A stretch of 64,000 bases of DNA. Origin: Ectothiorhodospira mobilis. Its GTDB lineage: Bacteria > Pseudomonadota > Gammaproteobacteria > Ectothiorhodospirales > Ectothiorhodospiraceae. The stretch is taken from the NCBI RefSeq assembly GCF_900114895.1, contig NZ_FOUO01000004.1:1-64000 (forward strand). Direction: 5' to 3'. The notes under the pieces are model-generated. The model had not been told where the DNA came from. It searched no databases and was given only the letters and a program-made list of their open reading frames with translations. Each line of letters starts with the position of its first letter. The first letter of the stretch is position 1. Made by a program: the position numbers and the translations under genes. Shown here one piece after another: positions 57,638-64,000 of this stretch.

Positions 57638-58010
57638 GGGCCGGGCCGGTCCTCCGGGATCCGTGGTCTGTCTCCGGCCCTGGACCCGGGGGGAAGGCCT
57701 CCACCTGCGCCATGACGGATGCGACTGCGTGGCGTCCGGGGTGCGGCTACGGGGATGCGTGCCCAGGGGGCTGCGCCGGGACGTCGTGAATCCCTCCATG
57801 GAGACTGGCATGCCGCATCCCTGCGGCACACACCCGGCTCCGCCCCCCAGTCCCCTGGGCACACTTCGGCACCCTGTGTGCCGGTCTCTTGGTATCCGTT
57901 CTGCCGCGCATCCGCCCCACCGCCCCGGCGGAAATGAAGTGGAACCCAGGAGGGCGACGGGAGATCCATGAAAACCGTGTGGAACCCTGCCCATCCGGGT
58001 GGGGTGCAGA
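57638..58010. other. 373-bp intergenic region without a recognised gene
   Basis: The gap between the convergent DUF89 and MBL-fold genes holds one copy of the dispersed repeat (57778-57829) and otherwise GC-rich sequence. Short open frames cross the repeat and were rejected. Confidence 0.6.
57778..57829 (-). repeat. Dispersed intergenic repeat, copy 2 (inverted)
   Basis: Read on the minus strand this matches 29121-29175: a GCCGCAGGGATGCGGC hairpin, then TCTCCATGGAGGGATTCACGACGTCCC. The CCTCCATGGAGG-like part is itself palindromic. Confidence 0.65.
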
Positions 58011-58730
58011 TCACGCGATCTCGATCACCTGACCCACGCCGCCGTCATGACAGTGCGGGCCGTAGGCCTCCTGGAAGGCGGCGCGGGCCGCGTCCCCGGT
58101 ACAGTGGGTGGGGACCACGTCCGTCACCCCCAGATCCCGCAGGGCCCGCAGGGTCTGCTGGATCTTCGCCTCGTCGCTGTACATGAGGTGAAAGCCGCCA
58201 ATGGCCCAGCGAACGGGTCGCCCCAGGCGCTGCGCGGCGGCGCCCACCAGGGTGTCGATGCCCGGATGGGCGCAACCGGTGATGAGCGCGGTCACGTCTC
58301 CCGTGTCCAGGATCAGGGCATGCTCCGGCGGATCGCTGTCGAACAGGCCGGTGGAGAATACGCCCGGGGCCAGTGGGGTCACGTCACGGCCGATCACCGT
58401 CAATTGGGCGCACATCTCTTCCAGATCCCGCAGCAGGTGCTTGGAGAAGCCCTCGTGGACCACCACCTGCAGGCGGGGGTTGAGCTCCAGCACGGAATCC
58501 AGCCCGCCGATGTGATCCCAGTGGGGATGGGAGAGGAAGAGCATGTCCAGGTCCTCGGGGCGTTGTCCCAGGCGGTCCATGTTCTCCAGCAGGATGCGGC
58601 CGTTGCTGCCGGTGTCGAACAGGATCTTTTGCCCCGGCAGGTCCAGCACGGCGGCAAAGCCCCATAGGGTGCGCAGGCCGGGCTCGCCGGGATAGTTGTC
58701 GAAGCAGACGGTCAGGCGGGGGGTGTGCAT
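58011..58730 (-). CDS. MBL-fold metallo-hydrolase
   Basis: A 239-residue metallo-beta-lactamase-fold protein. The zinc motif is LSHPHWDHIGGLD (HxHxDH), with further ligands in ITGCAHPGIDT and GGFHLM. This pattern resembles the group annotated as 7,8-dihydropterin-6-yl-methyl-4-aminobenzene 5'-phosphate synthase, an association seen in archaea and not proven here. The start MHTPRLTVCFDNY was chosen over an upstream in-frame ATG that would add unrelated residues. Confidence 0.85.
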   Translation of the reverse strand: MHTPRLTVCFDNYPGEPGLRTLWGFAAVLDLPGQKILFDTGSNGRILLENMDRLGQRPEDLDMLFLSHPHWDHIGGLDSVLELNPRLQVVVHEGFSKHLLRDLEEMCAQLTVIGRDVTPLAPGVFSTGLFDSDPPEHALILDTGDVTALITGCAHPGIDTLVGAAAQRLGRPVRWAIGGFHLMYSDEAKIQQTLRALRDLGVTDVVPTHCTGDAARAAFQEAYGPHCHDGGVGQVIEIA

Positions 58731-58929
58731 GGGGTTCTTCCTGTGCCGCTGGAAAGGGGAAGCAAGGTCTTTGAGTGTATATCCTACCTTCATTCTGGGA
58801 AATCGAATTTCTCAAATCCGCCTGCATGCCCCGATTCGCCGCATCGGCCCTGGCCGGCGTCGCCAGGGTGGGGGCGTCTTACCCGGCTGGAACGGACCTG
58901 CTGCCATAGGGACGGGTTCATCCGCTAGG

Positions 58930-59490
58930 ATGTTGGCAAGGGAAGGGGGGTTGCTTGTGTCGGGAAGGGGATCGCTGGTTCGCAAGGGGGCTGATGCGGG
59001 TGCTCGCCGGCGCTTTTTGTGTCTCCTGGCGGGGTCGGCTCTGGGATTGGGGCTGGGGCCGTTGCTCTGGGCCGGGGATCCCCCGGGGGATGCGGTGGCT
59101 GAACTGCCCCGGATTCGCATCGGCATCGGCGGACAGACGCTTACGCTGGAGGTGGCCGCGGACGCGGCCAGCCGAAGGCGCGGGCTCATGTTCCGGGAGC
59201 ATCTGCCCCAGGACCAGGGCATGCTCTTTGTCTGGCCTCAGGCCGGCCGCTACGGGATGTGGATGCGCAATACACGCATCCCCCTGGACGTGGCCTTCAT
59301 CACCGGGGATCTGCGCATCCGTCATATCGCTACCATGGTCCCCCACACCACGCGGCTGCACCAGGCACCGGAGCCGGTGCGCTACGCCCTGGAGGTGAAC
59401 GCCGGCTGGTTCGCCCGCCACGGCATCCGGGTGGGGGATCGTATCCCGGGGCTGGAAACGGCCCTCCCCGGGTCCCGCCGCGTCCGCTGA
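58930..59490 (+). CDS. Exported DUF192 protein
   Basis: A 186-residue protein with an N-terminal export signal; RRRFLCLLAGSALGLGLG is compatible with a Tat signal. The DUF192 domain follows, with SRRRGLMFREHLPQDQGMLFVW and MWMRNTRIPLDVAFI. DUF192 proteins are small beta-rich periplasmic proteins of unknown function. The start is uncertain: ATG 58930 has no clear ribosome site, whereas a GTG at 58957 follows a GGAAGGGGGG stretch. Confidence 0.82.
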   Translation: MLAREGGLLVSGRGSLVRKGADAGARRRFLCLLAGSALGLGLGPLLWAGDPPGDAVAELPRIRIGIGGQTLTLEVAADAASRRRGLMFREHLPQDQGMLFVWPQAGRYGMWMRNTRIPLDVAFITGDLRIRHIATMVPHTTRLHQAPEPVRYALEVNAGWFARHGIRVGDRIPGLETALPGSRRVR

Positions 59491-59514
59491 CAGGGGCGCG
59501 GCGGGACCGGGGCC

Positions 59515-62500
59515 TCAGCCCTTCTTGCCCAGGCGCCGCAGCCGCTCGGTACCGGTCTCCACCAGTTCGTAGAACATGGGGATGAACAGGATGGCCACAT
59601 AGGTGGCCACGATCATCCCGCCCACGATGGGGGTGCCCAGGGCGTTGCGTGCCCCCTCACCGGCGCCGGTGGCCAGGGCCAGGGGCAGCACCCCCAGGAT
59701 GAAGGCCATGGAGGTCATGATCACCGGTCGGAAGCGGATACGGGCGGCCCGCAGGGCGGCCTCCTTGATGGGCAGGCCGTCCTGCTGATGCATCTTGGCG
59801 GCGAATTCCACCATGAGGATGGCGTTCTTGGCCGACATGGCGATGAGCACCAGCAGCCCCACCTGGAAGTAGATGTCGATGTTCATCCCCCGCAGCCAGA
59901 TGGCCACTAGGGCCCCGAGCACGGCGAAGGGCACGGCGGTGATCACCGCCAGGGGCAGGGACCAGCGTTCGTACTGCGCCGCCAGGATGAGGAACACCAT
60001 CACCACCCCCAGCAGGAAGGCGATGCTGCCGGCCTGGCCCGTGGAGAGCTCCTGGAAGGCGGATCCCACCCAGCCCAGGCTGTAATCCTCCCCGCCCAGG
60101 GTCTGTTCCGCCACCTCCTGCAGGGCCGCCAGGGCCTGGCCGGAGGAGTAGCCGGGGGCGGGATTGCCCATGATCTTGGCCGACGGGAAGATGTTGAAGC
60201 GGTCGATGACGTCCGCCCCCGGGGCCCGGGTGAGGGAGACCACGGAGCTGATGGGTACCAGATCGCCGTCGCTGCTGCGCACGAACACGTCCTGCAGGTC
60301 CTCGGGGCCGGCGCGGTAGGGGGCATGGGCCGCCATGTTCACCTGGAAGTTGCGTCCAAAGAGGCTGAAGTCGTTGACGTAGAGGGTGCCGAAGGTGGCC
60401 TGCATGGTGCGGTAGATGGCCGCCACCGGCACATCCAGGGCATAGGCCTGTTCCCGGTCCACCCGCATGTGGTACTTGGGCGTGTCGGCCACGAAGGTGG
60501 AGCGCACCCCGGCCAGCTCCGGGCGCTGGTTGGCGGCCGCCACCAGGGCCTGGGCCGCCTGGGCCAGCCGGTTGACGTCCGCTGAGCCGCGTTGCTGCAG
60601 GTAGGCCTCGAAGCCGCCGGTGGTGGAAAGGCCCCGGATGGGGGGCGGCACGAAGGCGAAGATCCGCCCCTCCTCGATGCGCCCGCCCAGGCCCATGGAC
60701 TGCTGCACGATGGCCTGCACGCTCTGATCCGCATCGGGGCGTTCGGACCAGTCCTTAAGCCGGGTGAAGGCCACCCCTTTATAGGAGCGCTGGGTGCCCG
60801 CCAGCAGGTCGAAGCCGGCGAAGGCCACCTGCATCTCCACGTTCGGGTTCTGCCGTACCAGGCTGGAGTACTCGTCCCGCACCTGCGAGGTGCGCTCCAG
60901 GCTGGTGCTGGGGGCCATGTCGATGACGGAGATGAAGTATCCCGGATCCTCGTCCGGCACCAGCCCCGACGGGGTGACCCGGAAGAAGATCACGGTGCCG
61001 ATGACCACCACCGCGAAGAGGCCAAGGCCCAGGGGCCAGGCCCGCAGGAAGAAGCGCACCGCCCCCAGGTAGCCCGTGCGCAGGGCGTCGAAGCCGCGGT
61101 TGAAGACCCGGAAGGGCAGGGCCGGTTCCTTTTCCTTGTGGCCCGCCAGCAGCAGGGCCGTCATGGACGGGGTGAGGGTGAGGGCCACCACCGCCGAGAG
61201 CACCACGGACACCGACAGGGCCACGGCGAACTGGCGGTACATCTCCCCCGCCAGCCCGGGCACGAAGGCCACCGGGATGAACACCGCCAGGAGTACCAGG
61301 GTGGTGGCGACGATGGGTCCGGTCACCTGCTCCATGGCCTTGATGGAGGCCTCCCGGGCCCCCAGTCCCTCCTCGCGCATGATGCGCTCCACGTTCTCGA
61401 TGACGATGATGGCGTCGTCCACGACGATACCGATGGCCAGGACGAGGCCGAACAGGGTGAGCAGGTTGATGGACATCCCGGTGAGGTACAGCCCCGCCAG
61501 GGCGCCGATGAGGGCCACGGGAATCGCCACCAGGGGGGCCATGGTGGCCCGGGGTTTCTGCAGGAAGACGAAGATCACCAGGACCACCAGGATCAGCGCC
61601 TCGACGAAGGTCTTGAGCACCTCCTTGATGGAGATGCGCACAAAATCGGTGGTGTCCAGGGGGATGCGGTAGTCCATGTCCCCGGGGAATTGCCGTGCCA
61701 GCTCCGCCATGCGCTCGCGCACCTGGTCCACCGTCTCCAGGGCGTTGGCGCCCGGGGCCAGGTAGAGGCCGATAGGCACCGTGGGCATGCCGTTGTAGGT
61801 GGCGTTGAAGCCATAGCGCTTGCTGCCCAGCTCCACCTGGGCCACATCCTTCAGGCGCAGGGTGCCGCCGTCCTCCGAGGAACGGAGGATGATGTTCTGG
61901 AATTCCTCCACCTCGCTGAAACGCCCCTCGGGGGAGATGGTGAAGGTGAAGGGCTCACCGGGTGCGTTGGGGGCGGCGTTGAACTTGCCGGCGGCGAACT
62001 GGGCGTTCTGCTCGCGGATGGCCTGGGCCACCTCTTCCGGGGTGAGATCGAAATGGGCCAGCCGCGCCGGATCGAACCACACCCGCATGGAATAGTCCTG
62101 AGCCCCGAAGAGGGTGGCGTCCCCCACCCCGTCCACCCGCTTGAGGGCGTCGATGATGTTGATCAGGCCGTAATTGCTGAGAAACTTGGTGTCGAACCGC
62201 TCGTTTTCCGAGAGCAGGGTGACCACCATGAGCAGGGAGCTGCTCTTCTTGTTCACCACCACGCCCTGGTCCCGCACCGCCTGGGGCAGCTGGGCGATGG
62301 CCTGCTGCACGCGGTTGTTGACGTCGATGGTGGCCTGGTCGGGATCGGTGCCGTTGGCGAAGGTCACCGTCAGGTTCATGCTGCCCGCGTCCGAACTGCC
62401 CGACTTCATGTAGAGCATGTTGTCCACGCCGTTGATGGCCTGCTCCAGGGGGGCGGCCACCGATTCGGCGATGGTCTTGGCATCGGCCCCGGGGTAGGTG

Positions 62501-62643
62501 GCCTGCACCTCCACCTCCGGCGGCACGATCTGCGGGTATTGTTCCACCGGCAGGGCCGTGAAGGCCGTGCCGCCGGCGATCAGGATGACGATCGCCAGCA
62601 CCGTGGAGAAGATGGGTCGATCGATGAAGAATCTGGAAAACAT
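59515..62643 (-). CDS. RND multidrug efflux inner-membrane transporter (AcrB/MexB, HAE1 family)
   Basis: A 1042-residue proton-driven exporter: twelve membrane helices and two large periplasmic loops. The proton-relay residues are present, the Asp-Asp pair in GIVVDDAIIVIENVERIM and the Lys in MSAKNAILMVEFA. The N-terminus MFSRFFIDRPIFSTVLAIVI and the LPVEQYPQIVPPEV motif are HAE1-type. The periplasmic adaptor is encoded just upstream; no outer-membrane channel is in the window. Substrates cannot be told from sequence. Confidence 0.95.
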   Translation of the reverse strand: MFSRFFIDRPIFSTVLAIVILIAGGTAFTALPVEQYPQIVPPEVEVQATYPGADAKTIAESVAAPLEQAINGVDNMLYMKSGSSDAGSMNLTVTFANGTDPDQATIDVNNRVQQAIAQLPQAVRDQGVVVNKKSSSLLMVVTLLSENERFDTKFLSNYGLINIIDALKRVDGVGDATLFGAQDYSMRVWFDPARLAHFDLTPEEVAQAIREQNAQFAAGKFNAAPNAPGEPFTFTISPEGRFSEVEEFQNIILRSSEDGGTLRLKDVAQVELGSKRYGFNATYNGMPTVPIGLYLAPGANALETVDQVRERMAELARQFPGDMDYRIPLDTTDFVRISIKEVLKTFVEALILVVLVIFVFLQKPRATMAPLVAIPVALIGALAGLYLTGMSINLLTLFGLVLAIGIVVDDAIIVIENVERIMREEGLGAREASIKAMEQVTGPIVATTLVLLAVFIPVAFVPGLAGEMYRQFAVALSVSVVLSAVVALTLTPSMTALLLAGHKEKEPALPFRVFNRGFDALRTGYLGAVRFFLRAWPLGLGLFAVVVIGTVIFFRVTPSGLVPDEDPGYFISVIDMAPSTSLERTSQVRDEYSSLVRQNPNVEMQVAFAGFDLLAGTQRSYKGVAFTRLKDWSERPDADQSVQAIVQQSMGLGGRIEEGRIFAFVPPPIRGLSTTGGFEAYLQQRGSADVNRLAQAAQALVAAANQRPELAGVRSTFVADTPKYHMRVDREQAYALDVPVAAIYRTMQATFGTLYVNDFSLFGRNFQVNMAAHAPYRAGPEDLQDVFVRSSDGDLVPISSVVSLTRAPGADVIDRFNIFPSAKIMGNPAPGYSSGQALAALQEVAEQTLGGEDYSLGWVGSAFQELSTGQAGSIAFLLGVVMVFLILAAQYERWSLPLAVITAVPFAVLGALVAIWLRGMNIDIYFQVGLLVLIAMSAKNAILMVEFAAKMHQQDGLPIKEAALRAARIRFRPVIMTSMAFILGVLPLALATGAGEGARNALGTPIVGGMIVATYVAILFIPMFYELVETGTERLRRLGKKG

Positions 62644-62717
62644 CGCAGGCTCCAGGCCCTCCCCTGGCGGGGGAGGGCGGGCAGGTCTCTAGGGGTTCCG
62701 TCGCGGGGGGCGGTGGA

Positions 62718-63860
62718 TCACGCCCCCTGTTCGTCCTGTCCTTGCTGTGGCTTTGGCTTCACCGGGGCGTCGGGGCGGACGTTGATGAGGCCGTCGGTCA
62801 CCACCCGGTCCCCCGCCTCGAGCCCGGAGCGTACGATGACCCCATCGGTGGTCTCCGGCCCCAGTTCCACCACCCGCAGGTGGGCGCGGTCCTCCCCGTC
62901 CACGACGAAGACCGCCGTGGAATCCGGTTCGGGACCACTGGTGACGGCCGTCTGCGGGATCAACAGGGCATCCTGGGGTTCGGCCACCTTCAGGCGCACG
63001 CGCACGTACTCGTTGGGGCGCAGGGCATTGCCGGGGTTGTCGAACACGCCGCGCAGGCGGATGGTGTTGGTGCGCCGGTCGATGTCGGCGGCGCGGTAGT
63101 TCAGTTCGCCCCGCAGGGGCTTCCCCCCGGGGCCACGGATCCCGGCGATCTCGGCCGGGGTGGGGCGGTCGGGGGAGGGATTCAGGGCCGGGGAATCGGT
63201 GAAGGGATCGTTTACGGGCATGGGAAGGATCACCTGGATGGGATTCACCTCCTGGATGGTCACCAGGCGGTCGCCCACGTCCACCAGGTTCCCCACCGAC
63301 ACGGCCCGCAGGCCGGCGAACCCCGCGATGGGGGCGGTAACCGAGGTGTAGTCCAGGTCGATGCGCGCCGCCTCCAGCTTGGCCTCGGCCACCTCCACAC
63401 CGGCCTGGGCCTGTTCCAGGGCCGAGCGGGCATCGTCCCGGGCCTTCTCGCTGGCCACATCCCGTTCATACAGGGAGCCGATGCGCTCCCAGTCCCGTCG
63501 CGCCGCCGACAGGGTGGTGCGGGCGGCGATCAGGTCCGCCTCCGCCTGATGCACCGCCGCCCGGTAGGCCCGGGGATCGATGCGGAACAGGGGGTCTCCG
63601 GCCTCCACGCGCTCGCCTTCCACGTAGCGCCGCTCCTCGAGGATGCCGCTCACCTGGGCCCGTACCTCCACGTGGCGATGGGCCTCGGTGCGACCGGTGT
63701 AGGTCTTATACACAACGGCCGGGCCGGGCTCCACGGTGATCACCGGGACCGGGGGCGGCGGCGGGCCTTCCGGTGCGGCGGGAGAGACGGCCGGCAGGGC
63801 CAGCAGGGCCACCAGGCCGAGGCGCAGGGGATGGAGTAGGGAGCGCAGGGGCATCGACAT
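62718..63860 (-). CDS. RND efflux periplasmic adaptor (AcrA/MexA family)
   Basis: A 380-residue membrane fusion protein: signal sequence (LRLGLVALLALPAVSPAA, without a lipobox cysteine), a lipoyl half-motif (YTGRTEAHRHVEVRAQVSGILEERRYVEGERVEAGDPLFRIDP), an alpha-hairpin and the second lipoyl half (LDYTSVTAPIAGFAGLRAVSVGNLV). The ATG at 63860 has GGTGA upstream; a GTG 9 bp further is the alternative. It is followed by the transporter gene 74 bp later. Cytoplasmic and outer-membrane partners lie outside the window. Confidence 0.93.
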   Translation of the reverse strand: MSMPLRSLLHPLRLGLVALLALPAVSPAAPEGPPPPPVPVITVEPGPAVVYKTYTGRTEAHRHVEVRAQVSGILEERRYVEGERVEAGDPLFRIDPRAYRAAVHQAEADLIAARTTLSAARRDWERIGSLYERDVASEKARDDARSALEQAQAGVEVAEAKLEAARIDLDYTSVTAPIAGFAGLRAVSVGNLVDVGDRLVTIQEVNPIQVILPMPVNDPFTDSPALNPSPDRPTPAEIAGIRGPGGKPLRGELNYRAADIDRRTNTIRLRGVFDNPGNALRPNEYVRVRLKVAEPQDALLIPQTAVTSGPEPDSTAVFVVDGEDRAHLRVVELGPETTDGVIVRSGLEAGDRVVTDGLINVRPDAPVKPKPQQGQDEQGA

Positions 63861-64000
63861 GGGATTCACCGATCGCTATCCGGCAAGGCCGGGGACTGGG
63901 GTCTGAAGGTCCCGGCGCCGGGTTGATTCGGGCGCCGGGGACCATCTTGGACCATTACGGGTTCCGGAATATCCGGCAGCAGGGGAATACGGGGCACTGC

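Noticed and set aside
57663-58186. Short plus-strand open frames in the gap after the DUF89 gene, one with an AGGAGG-like site near 57950
   Set aside because: They cross the dispersed repeat or overlap the end of the MBL-fold gene antisense and have no conserved features.
60592-63099. 835-codon open frame antisense to the RND transporter and adaptor
   Set aside because: Low-complexity Gly/His/Arg translation; both sense genes are complete and well conserved.

Overview
The window is GC-rich chromosomal DNA from a gammaproteobacterium. The gene order yajC-secD-secF, cysE-iscRSUA-hscBA-fdx-iscX-ndk-rlmN-pilF-rodZ-hisS-yfgM-bamB-der is the classical gammaproteobacterial one. A NifL/NifA pair, nifB, draG and a complete rnfABCDGEH operon point to a diazotroph. 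The best guess is a Chromatiales/Ectothiorhodospiraceae-type bacterium. This is inferred from content and order only: no rRNA or photosynthesis gene is present to confirm it. No IS element, prophage or CRISPR array was seen. Most of the window is tightly packed housekeeping DNA, with many 4-bp stop/start overlaps.

Layout. (1) 0.2-5 kb: Sec accessory genes yajC-secDF, then suhB (opposite strand) and trmJ. (2) 5.1-12.2 kb: cysE and a full ISC iron-sulfur assembly operon behind an IscR-type promoter/operator, then ndk. (3) 12.3-19.8 kb: rlmN, a PilF-like lipoprotein, rodZ, hisS, yfgM, bamB and der; ispG is not between rodZ and hisS. (4) 19.8-28.5 kb, mainly minus strand: ygfZ, a ZapG/YhcB-like protein with a long Ala/Lys/Pro repeat tail, sdhE, sdhCDAB and phosphoglucomutase, with a ygfX-like gene facing sdhE. 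(5) 28.6-33.8 kb: a DUF1249 gene, a second IscR paralogue with its own IscR-like half-operator, and a MoxR-DUF58-transglutaminase (TgpA) operon. (6) 33.9-38.5 kb: an Mla/MCE lipid-transport operon and an AcuI-type reductase. (7) 38.5-41.6 kb: an orphan kinase-like ATPase, DUF1992, an acidic lipoprotein, tRNA-Gly and tRNA-Cys, and an SDR. (8) 41.8-53.8 kb: the nitrogen-fixation block, with rnfABCDGEH on minus, and nifL-nifA and nifB-draG on plus. (9) 53.4-64 kb: a YegP-like protein, uppP, a WYL regulator beside a degenerate metallopeptidase-like protein, a DUF89 phosphatase, an MBL-fold protein, a DUF192 protein and an RND efflux pump.

The most informative regulatory structure is the 315-bp rnfA/nifL intergenic region. 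It holds a well-formed sigma-54 promoter for rnfA, two NifA-type upstream activator sites (TGT-N10-ACA), a perfect 8-bp inverted repeat, and a weaker sigma-54-like element facing nifL. The nifB promoter has the same architecture: two TGT-N10-ACA sites, an A+T tract and a sigma-54 -24/-12 element. Together these suggest that NifA drives FeMo-cofactor synthesis (nifB), reversal of nitrogenase ADP-ribosylation (draG) and Rnf-dependent supply of reductant, and may feed back on nifLA. The two IscR copies could link Fe-S supply to this demand, but that is inference.
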